A stretch of DNA of 64,000 nt from Pilimelia columellifera (GTDB taxonomy: Bacteria > Actinomycetota > Actinomycetes > Mycobacteriales > Micromonosporaceae): contig NZ_BAAARY010000003.1 of the NCBI RefSeq assembly GCF_039532605.1, forward strand, positions 1-64,000, read 5' to 3'. Within the stretch, counting starts at the first letter, position 1, and the number at the start of each line of letters is the position of its first letter. A program made the translations under genes and the position numbers. The notes below the pieces were generated by a model that was given only the letters and a program-made list of their open reading frames with translations, did no database searches and was not told where the DNA came from. Positions 43,070-51,175 of this stretch are shown here, piece by piece.

Positions 43070-43998
43070 GCCGGCCGGGCCCCAGCGGCCGCCTTGGCGC
43101 CGGCCAGCTTCCAGGACAGATAGGCGATGGCGTTTCCGCTGATGCCCATGACCCTCGGATCGATGTTGTTGCTGAGGGTGTCGCAGGCCAGGTGGTAGCA
43201 CTTGTCGTCCATCTTGCCGCCGAACCCGCTGACCTTGATGCCGGCGTTGTTGAAGCTGATCTGGTCCGACCCGGCGTTGTAGTCCTCGGTGGCGACGTTG
43301 ACGGTCCGGAAGTAGGCCTTCCACTGCGCCGACAGGTCCGGCGACTCCTTGTAGACGCGCCACTTCGTGAGGCCCTTGGTGCCGACCATGTCGAAATTGA
43401 GGTATACCTCGATGCGTTTCTTGTCGGCCGCGCTCAGGCTCGCGACGTAGTGCTTGGATCCCACCAGACCGAGTTCCTCGGTGCCCCACCAGGCGAACCT
43501 CAGCCGCTTGTCCGGCCGCAGGTTCGATCTGGCGACGAGCAGCGCGTTCTCCAGCACCGCGGCCGAGCCGGTGGCGTTGTCGTTGATGCCCGGTCCTTTG
43601 GACACCGAGTCCAGGTGCGCGCCGACCATGACGACCTTGTTGGCGTCGCCGTGCGGCCACTCCGCGACGAGGTTCCAGCTCGTGGCGCCGCTGTAGGTGA
43701 ACGGCTGGGTGGTGACCTGGTAGCCGGCCGCGGTGAGTGTCGAGGCGACGTAGTCGACGGAGGCCTTGTATCCGGGACGACCGTGGTACCGGGTGCCGCC
43801 GTTCTCGTCGGCGATCCGTTGGAACTGCCGCAGGTGGGCGATGAACGTTTCGTCGGGGACCGTCGGGGGGTCGACCCGGACGAGCGCGGCTGTGGTCGTC
43901 GCGGTGGCGGCGGTCGACTGTGGCGCGTACGCGAGCGTCAACACGGCGGACAGGGTGACGGCGGTCCCGCTCGCGAGCAGGGCACGAAGCCGCAGCAT
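43066..43998 (-). CDS. Secreted M28 family aminopeptidase-like metallopeptidase
   Basis: 310 aa. Signal peptide of about 31 residues (ALLASGTAVTLSAVLTLAYAPQSTAATA). Zinc-site motifs: VVMVGAHLDSVSKGPGINDNATGSAAVLE (His and Asp ligands), WWGTEELGLVGS (catalytic Glu), LNFDMVG (Asp), and KCYHLACDT (His). It resembles Streptomyces aminopeptidase S, cleaving N-terminal residues from extracellular peptides. The 5' leader can fold over its GAGGGAG ribosome site; see the separate entry. Confidence 0.94.
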   Translation of the reverse strand: MLRLRALLASGTAVTLSAVLTLAYAPQSTAATATTTAALVRVDPPTVPDETFIAHLRQFQRIADENGGTRYHGRPGYKASVDYVASTLTAAGYQVTTQPFTYSGATSWNLVAEWPHGDANKVVMVGAHLDSVSKGPGINDNATGSAAVLENALLVARSNLRPDKRLRFAWWGTEELGLVGSKHYVASLSAADKKRIEVYLNFDMVGTKGLTKWRVYKESPDLSAQWKAYFRTVNVATEDYNAGSDQISFNNAGIKVSGFGGKMDDKCYHLACDTLSNNIDPRVMGISGNAIAYLSWKLAGAKAAAGARPA

Positions 43999-44053
43999 GT
44001 TGACTCCCTCGACATCAAAGCAGTTACAGATGTCGATACGTTACGGGGGAGTC
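43999..44053 (-). promoter_or_regulatory. Leader hairpin that would sequester the M28 ribosome binding site
   Basis: Read on the minus strand, GACTCCC, a 10-base bulge, TCGACATC, a 12-base loop, then GATGTCGA directly joined to GGGAGTC, then AAC and the ATG. The 3' arm contains GAGGGAG, the ribosome site. Fifteen base pairs are perfect. The site would be closed unless the stem is opened by temperature, a ligand, protein or ribosome. A DNA operator is the alternative reading. Confidence 0.55.
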
Positions 44054-44104
44054 GATCACTTGAAAATAGCCAGGCGTCGATTTATCCGCGGGCTGACGAA
44101 AGGC

Positions 44105-44140
44105 GCGACGGCGGGCGATCATCTGATCGCCCGCCGTCGC
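44105..44140 (-). terminator. Terminator of the sdh operon
   Basis: A perfect 17-bp stem (GCGACGGCGGGCGATCA arm) with a 2-base loop TC, 35 bases beyond the sdhB stop. On the minus strand it is followed by GCCTTTCG. It separates sdhB from the M28 leader. Confidence 0.85.
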
Positions 44141-44174
44141 GGAGCCGGGCCGGCCTCCGGGCCGGCGTGACTGA

Positions 44175-45158
44175 CTAGCTCTTGGGTCGGTGGTAGTTCA
44201 AACCCTCAGGGTCCAGCGGAAACTCCTGGTCGTCGCCGAACGGCGACGCCGCCGCCGGACGGTCGAAGGTGATTTCCGTGATGCCGAGAGTGCCGTCCGC
44301 GTTGACCGACGCCGCCTGCGGCGTCGGCTTCGGCCGGCCCCAGTTCACGCCGTCCAGCTCCGCAGTGTGGACACTGCCCACCGTCGTGTCCGTCGCGCCG
44401 TCGGCGAGCTGGTCCCGCCGGAAGATCTTCCTACCAAGCCACACCAGAGGATCGTACTTCCTGTCGACGACGCGTTCCTTCATCGGGATGATCGCGTTGT
44501 CGGTGATCGTGATGTGCTCGGGGCAGACCTCCGTGCAGCACTTGGTGATGTTGCAGTAACCCAGACCCATGGACTCCTGCGCGTGCTCCTTGCGGTCGGT
44601 ACGCGCGTCCAGCGGGTGCATGTCCAGCTCGGCGGCCCGGATGAAGAACCGCGGCCCGGAGAAGGCGGCCTTGTTCTCCTCATGGTCCCGCACGACGTGG
44701 CACACGTTCTGACACAGGAAGCACTCGATGCACTTGCGGAACTCCTGGGACCGCTCGACATCTACCTGCTTCATCCGGTACTCGCCGGGCGCCAGGTCCG
44801 CCGGCGGCTCGAAGGCCGGGGTCTCGCGCGCCTTCTGGTAGTTGAAGGACACGTCGGTGACCAGATCCCGGATGACCGGGAAGGTCCGCAGCGGGGTGAC
44901 CGTGACGGTCTCGGTCTCCTCGAACGTCGACATCCGGGTCATGCAGCCCAGGCGCGGCTTACCGTTGATCTCCATCGAGCAGGAGCCGCACTTGCCGGCC
45001 TTGCAGTTCCACCGGCACGCCAGGTCCGGCGCCTCGGTGGCCTGTAGCCGGTGGATGACATCGAGGACGACCTCGCCCTCGTTGACCTCGACCTGGTAAT
45101 CGTTCAGGTCGCCGCCGGTCTCGTCGCCTCGCCAGATGCGAAAGTTACGCTTTCCCAT
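44175..45158 (-). CDS. sdhB: Succinate dehydrogenase/fumarate reductase iron-sulfur subunit
   Basis: 327 aa. N-terminal [2Fe-2S] domain with ACRWNCKAGKCGSCSMEINGKPRLGC. The C-terminal ferredoxin-like part has CIECFLCQNVCHV and CNITKCCTEVCPEHI for the 4Fe-4S and 3Fe-4S clusters. It passes electrons from SdhA flavin to the membrane quinone site. ATG 45158 shares its A with the sdhA stop (TAATG). A ~90-residue C-terminal extension beyond the standard enzyme is typical of the actinobacterial Sdh1 type. Confidence 0.96.
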   Translation of the reverse strand: MGKRNFRIWRGDETGGDLNDYQVEVNEGEVVLDVIHRLQATEAPDLACRWNCKAGKCGSCSMEINGKPRLGCMTRMSTFEETETVTVTPLRTFPVIRDLVTDVSFNYQKARETPAFEPPADLAPGEYRMKQVDVERSQEFRKCIECFLCQNVCHVVRDHEENKAAFSGPRFFIRAAELDMHPLDARTDRKEHAQESMGLGYCNITKCCTEVCPEHITITDNAIIPMKERVVDRKYDPLVWLGRKIFRRDQLADGATDTTVGSVHTAELDGVNWGRPKPTPQAASVNADGTLGITEITFDRPAAASPFGDDQEFPLDPEGLNYHRPKS

Positions 45159-47095
45159 TACTTCGCCTCCTTCGCGAGGGCATCGCCCGAAACGGCCGCG
45201 CCGGCCAGGGCGTCGAAGCTCGACAGCTCGTCTTCGGTCAGGTACTTGCCCAGCTCGACCCGGTCGAAGAGCCCGATCAGCTCCGGCCGCATCGTCGGCA
45301 CGGGCTTGTGGGTCAGCGCCACCTGGTCGGCGTCGAGGGAGCAGATCAGGTTGACGGTGCGCCACGTCGGGTCCATCGCCGGCGCGTCCTCGCGGGTGTG
45401 GCCACCACGCGACTCCCTGCGCTCCAACGCCGCCTTCGCGGTGCACTCGGAGACGACCAGCATGTTGCGCAGGTCCAACGCCAGGTGCCAGCCCGGGTTG
45501 TACCGGCGACCCGCGGGAGCGCCGACGTTGGCGACCTGCTTGCGCAGCTCCGCGAGCTTGGCGATCGCGTCCGTCAGCTCGCCCTCGCGGCGGATGATGC
45601 CGACCAGATTGCCCATGATCTCCTGCAGCTCGTGCTGCAGGTGGTAAGGGTTCTCGCCGTCCGGGCGGGACAGCGGCGCCAGCGCGGCGCCGGCGGCCGC
45701 GTCGACCGCGGCCTGGTCCACCTTCGGGCGGGCCGTCAGCTGCGCGGAGTACGCGGCGGCGTGCTCGCCGGCCCGCTTGCCGAACACCAGCAGGTCGGAC
45801 AGCGAGTTGCCGCCCAGCCGGTTGGAGCCGTGCATGCCGCCGGAGACCTCTCCCGCGGCGAACAGGCCGCGCACCGTGCCGGTGGCGTGGCCGGAGTCCG
45901 GCTCGACCTCGACGCCGCCCATGACGTAGTGGCAGGTCGGCCCGACTTCCATCGGCTGCTTGGTGATGTCGACGTCCGCCAGCTCCTTGAACTGGTGGTA
46001 CATCGACGGCAGCCGCTTGCGGATGGTCTCGGCCGGCATCCGGGTCGACACGTCCAGGTAGACGCCGCCGGCCTTGGTGCCGCGACCGGCCTTCACCTCG
46101 GAGTTGATCGCCCGGGCGACCTCGTCGCGGGGGAGCAGTTCAGGCGGGCGCCGGTTGTTGTCCGGGTCGGTGTACCAGCGGTCGGCCTCCTCCTCGGTCT
46201 CGGCGTACATCTTCCGGAACACGTCCGGGACGTACTCGAACATGAACCGCTTGCCCTCGGTGTTCTTGAGGACGCCGCCGTCGCCACGCACCGACTCGGT
46301 GACCAGGATGCCCTTCACCGAGGGCGGCCAGACCATGCCGGTCGGGTGGAACTGGAGGAACTCCATGTTGATGAGGTTCGCGCCGGCGCGCAGCGCCAGG
46401 GCGTGCCCGTCGCCGGTGTACTCCCACGAGTTCGAGGTGACCTTGTAGGACTTGCCGACGCCGCCAGTGGCCAGCACCACGGCCGAGGTCTCGAACAGGA
46501 CGAATGCGCCGGACTCCCGGTAGTAGCCGAACGCCCCGGCGATCTGGTCGCCATCCATGATCAGCTCGGTGATCGTGGTCTCGTCGAAGACCCGGATCCG
46601 GGCCTCGTAGTCGCCGAACTCCCGCTTGTCCTCCTGCTGCAACGACACGATCTTCTGTTGCAGGGTGCGGATCAACTCCAGGCCGGTGCGGTCGCCCACA
46701 TGCGCCAACCTCGGGTACTCGTGTCCGCCGAAGTTGCGCTGGGAGATCTTGCCGTCCTTGGTGCGGTCGAACAGCGCGCCGTAGGTCTCCAGCTCCCAGA
46801 TGCGGTCCGGGGACTCCTTGGCGTGCAGCTCGGCCATCCGGAAGTTGTTGAGGAACTTCCCGCCGCGCATGGTGTCGCGGAAGTGGACCATCCAGTTGTC
46901 GTTGCTGTTGACGTTGCCCATGGCGGCTGCCGCGCCACCCTCGGCCATGACCGTGTGGGCCTTGCCGAACAGCGACTTGGAGATGATCGCGGTCTTCTTG
47001 CCAGCCAGCCGGGCCTCGATCGCCGCGCGCAGACCGGCACCGCCGGCGCCGATGACGACGACGTCGTAGTGGTGTCTTTCGATTCGCTCAGTCAT
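45158..47095 (-). CDS. sdhA: Succinate dehydrogenase/fumarate reductase flavoprotein subunit
   Basis: 645 aa. FAD-binding GAGGAGLRAAIEARLAG near the N-terminus; AHTVMAEGGAAAAMGN with the flavin-linking His region; FLQFHPTG; LVTESVRGDGGVLKN carrying the catalytic Arg region; and HGSNRLGGNSLSDLLVFG near the C-terminus. It oxidises succinate to fumarate. It lies between sdhC and sdhB on one transcript. Confidence 0.97.
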   Translation of the reverse strand: MTERIERHHYDVVVIGAGGAGLRAAIEARLAGKKTAIISKSLFGKAHTVMAEGGAAAAMGNVNSNDNWMVHFRDTMRGGKFLNNFRMAELHAKESPDRIWELETYGALFDRTKDGKISQRNFGGHEYPRLAHVGDRTGLELIRTLQQKIVSLQQEDKREFGDYEARIRVFDETTITELIMDGDQIAGAFGYYRESGAFVLFETSAVVLATGGVGKSYKVTSNSWEYTGDGHALALRAGANLINMEFLQFHPTGMVWPPSVKGILVTESVRGDGGVLKNTEGKRFMFEYVPDVFRKMYAETEEEADRWYTDPDNNRRPPELLPRDEVARAINSEVKAGRGTKAGGVYLDVSTRMPAETIRKRLPSMYHQFKELADVDITKQPMEVGPTCHYVMGGVEVEPDSGHATGTVRGLFAAGEVSGGMHGSNRLGGNSLSDLLVFGKRAGEHAAAYSAQLTARPKVDQAAVDAAAGAALAPLSRPDGENPYHLQHELQEIMGNLVGIIRREGELTDAIAKLAELRKQVANVGAPAGRRYNPGWHLALDLRNMLVVSECTAKAALERRESRGGHTREDAPAMDPTWRTVNLICSLDADQVALTHKPVPTMRPELIGLFDRVELGKYLTEDELSSFDALAGAAVSGDALAKEAK

Positions 47096-47105
47096 TTCCC
47101 GGCCC

Positions 47106-47915
47106 TCAGTTGAAGATCCGCAGATCGGTGATCCACCCAGCAGCTACGGACATGATGTAGAAGTCGGTCAGCATGACGGTCCACAGCGAGATCATGGCGA
47201 AGGTGCCGTGCTTGGGGTTGAGCTTGGAGATGAAGGTCCACATCCGGTAGCGCAGCGGGTGCTTGGAGAAGTGCTTGAGGCGGCCACCGAAGGCGTGTCG
47301 GCAAGCGTGGCAGGACGCCGTGTAGCCGGCCAGCGCCACCACATTGACCACAATGATCAAGGTGCCGATGCCGATGCCGAAGTTCCCGTCAGCGCCCCGG
47401 AAAGCCAACACCATATCCATGATGTTGATAAGAAGGACGACCGCCGCCAGGTAGAAGAAGTACCGGTGGGAGTTCATCAGAATCAGCGGGAAGCGGGTCT
47501 CGCCAGTGTACTTGGCGTGTGGCTCCTGCACCGCGCACGCTTGCGGCGACGCCCACAGGGACCGGTAGCCGGCCTTGCGGTAGTAGTAGCAGGTGAGCCG
47601 GAAGCCAGCCACGATGGGGAAGACAATCGCACCCAGTGGGATGAACCACGGCATAGCTGGCAGCGGCCGACCGAAGTGCGCCGCCTCGGCCACACAGTCC
47701 TCGAACATGCAGGGCGAGTAGATCGGAGTCAGGTAGCCGAACTCCGGCACCACGTACCACTTGCCCATGAACAAACGGATCGTCGCGTAGACGATGAACA
47801 GTACGAGGATCGCGCCGATCGTCAGCGGCGGGCGCCGCCAGTTGTCTGTGCGCAGTGTCTTCGCCGCGATCGCGGCGCGCGGCCGGGCCTGCTGCCCTGG
47901 TGCCGTCGTCGTCAT
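47106..47915 (-). CDS. sdhC: Succinate dehydrogenase membrane anchor (cytochrome b-type, Rv0249c-like)
   Basis: 269 aa, ATG 47915 with AGGGAGA upstream. Five hydrophobic helices (TIGAILVLFIVYATIRLFMG; AMPWFIPLGAIVFPIVAGFRLTCYYY; YFFYLAAVVLLINIMDMVL; IGIGTLIIVVNVVALAGYTASCHACRH; TFAMISLWTVMLTDFYIMSVA) with several His residues that could bind heme (H at SCHACRHAFGG and NSHRYFF). This single large anchor defines the actinobacterial Sdh1 operon order sdhC-sdhA-sdhB. Confidence 0.92.
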   Translation of the reverse strand: MTTTAPGQQARPRAAIAAKTLRTDNWRRPPLTIGAILVLFIVYATIRLFMGKWYVVPEFGYLTPIYSPCMFEDCVAEAAHFGRPLPAMPWFIPLGAIVFPIVAGFRLTCYYYRKAGYRSLWASPQACAVQEPHAKYTGETRFPLILMNSHRYFFYLAAVVLLINIMDMVLAFRGADGNFGIGIGTLIIVVNVVALAGYTASCHACRHAFGGRLKHFSKHPLRYRMWTFISKLNPKHGTFAMISLWTVMLTDFYIMSVAAGWITDLRIFN

Positions 47916-48229
47916 GTGAATCTCCCTGGCGGGCGCCTTCTCGGTCAGCCCGCGCGCGGTGATGCCACCGCCCGCGCGACTTCGCTGTGTTGTCGGCCGC
48001 ATCGGCGTGACGCGGCTGTGACGCGTGTCATGCCGATCTCGGCACGCAGGTGCACACGTTACGCCGAGCCAGTCGGGCGACGTGCGCAAGGGAGTCTCGC
48101 GCGTGGCCTGCGGGTTACGGAAGCCGTGACGTCACAGTGCGGGGTGTTTGTGGAGAACCTCACGCGATTTTGACCAGGGCTGAGGTAAGCCTTACCAAAG
48201 ACTGGCGCGCTGCCGGGGGCCCGGTCAGA
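47916..48229. promoter_or_regulatory. Control region upstream of the sdh operon
   Basis: 314 bases between sdhC and the tldE 3' end. Contents: two copies of TGACGCG spaced 11 bp apart (48008-48014, 48019-48025), a palindrome TGCCGA-TC-TCGGCA (48031-48044), GTGACGTCAC (48126-48135), and an iron-box-like site at 48181-48199. No coding frame looks real. Confidence 0.6.
48181..48199. promoter_or_regulatory. DtxR/IdeR-like iron box
   Basis: TGAGGTAAGCCTTACCAAA matches 15 of 19 positions of the IdeR/DtxR consensus TTAGGTTAGSCTAACCTAA and contains the perfect dyad GGTAAG-C-CTTACC. It lies ~270 bases upstream of sdhC, the only gene that starts nearby. SDH has three iron-sulfur clusters, so iron control is plausible. 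Confidence 0.5.
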
Positions 48230-49654
48230 TCAGCCGGAGGCGCCGCCGGTGAAGTTCCACGACGCCAGGCGCAGCGCGGGTTGGCGCCACGAGCCGCCGT
48301 CCCAGCCGCCGGGGGTGCTCGCCGCCAGCGTGCCGACGTCGAGCACGTTCCCTGACCCGAGGGCATCCGGGTACGACTGGGTGAACCGGAAGTTCCGCAC
48401 CGGGGCCGTCACCTTGCCGCCCTCGATCAGCCACACCCCGTTGCGGGTCAGACCGGTCACCACCAGCGTCTTCGGGTCGAGCACCCGGGTGTACCAGAGA
48501 TCGGACACCAGCAGGCCACGCTCGACCCCGCTCACCAGCGCGGCAGCGGCCGGGTCGACCTGCGGAGCGGCCCCGGCGGCCGCCGCGAGATCAGCGCCCC
48601 GCCCGCGGGCGTCGCCGAGCGCGCCGGAAGGCAACAGGCAGAGGTTCGTCGGTATCGGGCCCCAGGCCCCCGACGGGATGGCATGCCCGGTCGGCGTCGC
48701 GTCCGCGGCTGCCGCCGTACGCCGGTCGTGCGCCACCGCGGCCGTCACACCGGCGGCGATCAGCTCCAACCTGCGTTTGGGCGTCCCCTCGGCGTCGAAC
48801 GGCCGCCCGTTCGCCTGCTCGCCGAAGACATCGTCGACCAGGGTGATCGCCGGGTCGAACTGCGCCTCGCCGAGCCGGACGAACGAACGTCCCTCGGCGA
48901 GCGCCTTGCCGTTGAAGCCGAAGAACGCGAGGTTCTGGAGCAGGTCGGAGACGGCCAGCGGCTCCAGCACCACCTCGTACCGGCCCGGGGGCAGCTCGAC
49001 CGGGTCGCCGCCGGCGAGCGCTTTGGCCGCGGCCCGCGCGCCCAGGGCGGCCCCGTCCAGGTCGGCGATCCGCGGGGACGCCCACCTGGCGACGCCGTCC
49101 GCACCGGCCCGGCGGGCGATGCCGTCCATGGCGGCCTCGGCCGCCCGGCCGGTGACGCTCTGGCCGGCCGAGTTGGCGAACGCCCCCACCCAGCCGCCGC
49201 TGCGGCAGTATCCGGCGGTCTCCAGACCGCCGGCGGCGTCGATGAAGTCGCCGACCAGTCCGGCCCGGAGGTCCGCTTCGGCCATGAACGTTGCCTCGTC
49301 CAGGTCGGCCGCGCCCGGCAGCGGGGTCGGCCCGGTGAGCCCCGGCCAGGACGGGTCCGGCGGGCACAGGCGCGCTGCGGCGAGCGTCCGCTCGACCACG
49401 GCGCGCAGGCCGTCGACATCGGCGACGGTGGTGACGCCGGTGGCGGTGCGGCCGTCGACGTGGACCCGGAGCCGAACGCTGGTCGCGTCGTCGGCGACGT
49501 TCTGGTGGATGTAGGAGTTGGCGAACCGGGTCAGCGCCGACTGGGCCCGGTCGACCGACACCTCGACCTGCGCGCTGCCAGCGGCGGCGCGGGCCAGCTC
49601 GATCACGGTGGCGGCCACGTCCAGCGCGGCGGATTCAGACGCGAAGGCCGGCAT
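48230..49654 (-). CDS. tldE: TldD/PmbA family metallopeptidase subunit TldE
   Basis: 474 aa, ATG 49654. TldE (PmbA) lacks its own zinc motif and pairs with TldD. Features: VSVDRAQSALTRFANSYIHQNV near the N-terminus, YEVVLEPLAVSDLLQNLAFFGFNG in the middle, LVSDLWYTRVLDPKTLVVTGLTRNGVWLIEGG, and NFRFTQSYPDALGSGNVLDVG near the end, all standard family segments. Overlaps tldD by one base in an ATGA junction. The longer frame extending upstream is antiphase translation of tldD. Confidence 0.93.
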   Translation of the reverse strand: MPAFASESAALDVAATVIELARAAAGSAQVEVSVDRAQSALTRFANSYIHQNVADDATSVRLRVHVDGRTATGVTTVADVDGLRAVVERTLAAARLCPPDPSWPGLTGPTPLPGAADLDEATFMAEADLRAGLVGDFIDAAGGLETAGYCRSGGWVGAFANSAGQSVTGRAAEAAMDGIARRAGADGVARWASPRIADLDGAALGARAAAKALAGGDPVELPPGRYEVVLEPLAVSDLLQNLAFFGFNGKALAEGRSFVRLGEAQFDPAITLVDDVFGEQANGRPFDAEGTPKRRLELIAAGVTAAVAHDRRTAAAADATPTGHAIPSGAWGPIPTNLCLLPSGALGDARGRGADLAAAAGAAPQVDPAAAALVSGVERGLLVSDLWYTRVLDPKTLVVTGLTRNGVWLIEGGKVTAPVRNFRFTQSYPDALGSGNVLDVGTLAASTPGGWDGGSWRQPALRLASWNFTGGASG

Positions 49655-51090
49655 CAGCCCGACACCCCCACCCGGACGTTGCGGAACCGGGCCGGGGCCG
49701 CCGGGTGTCCGGTGTGGCCGACCTGCCCAGGTTGTCCCTTGCCGCAGTTCGGAGTTCCCCAGGCGACGGACTCGCTGGACAGCATGTCCATCGACCGCCA
49801 GAAAAGCGGGCCGATCCCGGTGTAGGTCGGGTTTCGTAGCATCCGTCCCCGTTTTCCGTTCCTGATCTCGTATCCGATCTCGCAGCCGAACTGGAAGTTG
49901 AGCCGTTTGTCGTCGATGGACCAGGAGCGGTTGATGTCCATGAACACCCCGTCGTCGGTGGCGGCGATCATCTCGTCGAGCGTGTGCGGGCCGGGCTCCA
50001 GGCCGACGTTGGTCATCCGGACCATCGGCAGCCGGGCCCACCCGTCGGAGCGGACGCTGCCGCCGTAGTCCAGTCCGGCGACCGTGGCGGAGTCCCGACC
50101 GGCGAGCACCCCCACCCAGCGGCCCTCGCGCACCGCGTCGCGGGCGGCCGCCGGGGTGCCCTCGTCGTCGAAGCCGAAGCTGCCCAACGCGCCCGGGATC
50201 GTCGGGTCGATGGTGATGTTCATGAGGTCCGAGCCGTACCGCAGGCTGCCCAGCTCCCGCAGGTCCAGCCAGGACGTTCCGGCGAAGGCGGCCTCCCAAC
50301 CGAGGATGCGGTCCAGCTCGATCGCGTGCCCGACCGACTCGTGGATCTGCAACGCCATCTGCTCGCCGCCGAGGATCAGCGTCGTCTCGCCGGCCGGGCA
50401 CAGCGGGGCGGTCAGCAGCTCCCGGGCCTCCTCGGCGACCCGGACGGCGTTGCCGACCAGATCCATCGCCTCGACCAGCTCCCAGCCGCCGAGCCCGTAC
50501 TGGCCGCCGGAGCTGGGGTAGGAGCGTCGTTGGGTCTCGCCGGCGCCGACCGCGGTCGCCTCGATTCCGGCCCCGCACTCGCGGATGCGCTGATCGATGC
50601 GGTGGCCCTCGCTGGAGACGAACCACTTCGCGGTGTCCCAGATGTGGTAGAGCGCCTCGGCGTTCGGCACGCCCGTCTCGTGCATCGCCCGGCTGGCGGC
50701 GACCATGAGATCGGCTTTGGCGGCCAGCGGCGCCGAGAGCGGATCGACGGCGCACGGCGACGCCCACGAGCCCACCACCGGCGCGATCCGCGCCAACTCC
50801 AGCCGGGGCCCGGGAGCCCGCTGCCCGGCCTGGGCGATCCGGGCCGCCAACTGGCCGGCCGCGGCCGCGCCACGGTCGGTCAGCTCCGGGGTGGCGTAGA
50901 ACCCCCACGAACCGCCGACCAGCGCCCGCACGCCCAAGCCGGCGTCCTCGTTCTGGGACAGATCCTCGACCTCGCCGTTGCGGGCGGTCATCGACTCGCT
51001 GCGTCGTCGCATCACCCGCACGTCGGCGTAGCGGGCGCCGGCGTCCAATGCGGCCGCGACAGCAGCCTGTGCCACGTCGAACTCAGTCAT
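49654..51090 (-). CDS. tldD: TldD metallopeptidase catalytic subunit
   Basis: 478 aa. The zinc motif HESVGHAIELD has His250, Glu251 and His254/255; the third ligand region GGSVRSDG follows. N-terminal RYADVRVMRRRSESMTARNGEV and the C-terminal GRMLRNPTYTGIG are typical. TldD-TldE heterodimers digest unfolded peptides inside a sealed cavity and in some bacteria mature RiPP peptides or antitoxins. Directly upstream of tldE on the same strand. Confidence 0.95.
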   Translation of the reverse strand: MTEFDVAQAAVAAALDAGARYADVRVMRRRSESMTARNGEVEDLSQNEDAGLGVRALVGGSWGFYATPELTDRGAAAAGQLAARIAQAGQRAPGPRLELARIAPVVGSWASPCAVDPLSAPLAAKADLMVAASRAMHETGVPNAEALYHIWDTAKWFVSSEGHRIDQRIRECGAGIEATAVGAGETQRRSYPSSGGQYGLGGWELVEAMDLVGNAVRVAEEARELLTAPLCPAGETTLILGGEQMALQIHESVGHAIELDRILGWEAAFAGTSWLDLRELGSLRYGSDLMNITIDPTIPGALGSFGFDDEGTPAAARDAVREGRWVGVLAGRDSATVAGLDYGGSVRSDGWARLPMVRMTNVGLEPGPHTLDEMIAATDDGVFMDINRSWSIDDKRLNFQFGCEIGYEIRNGKRGRMLRNPTYTGIGPLFWRSMDMLSSESVAWGTPNCGKGQPGQVGHTGHPAAPARFRNVRVGVSG

Positions 51091-51175
51091 CTGGCGAGCC
51101 TATTACGACAACGGCCCGTTTTCGCCCCTGTCGACGTCGGTGATTGTCCACAACGGCCACCGCCAGGCCCCGGGC

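Noticed and set aside
44190..47113. Plus-strand genes opposite the sdh operon
   Set aside because: These frames are antisense shadows with no domain or ribosome sites.
48230..50908. Very long minus-strand open frame (892 codons)
   Set aside because: The upstream two thirds are antiphase translation of tldD; the real gene is tldE from 49654.
48230..51090. TldD/TldE as part of a RiPP cluster
   Set aside because: No precursor peptide, cyclase or transporter nearby; the pair is a normal housekeeping arrangement in actinobacteria.
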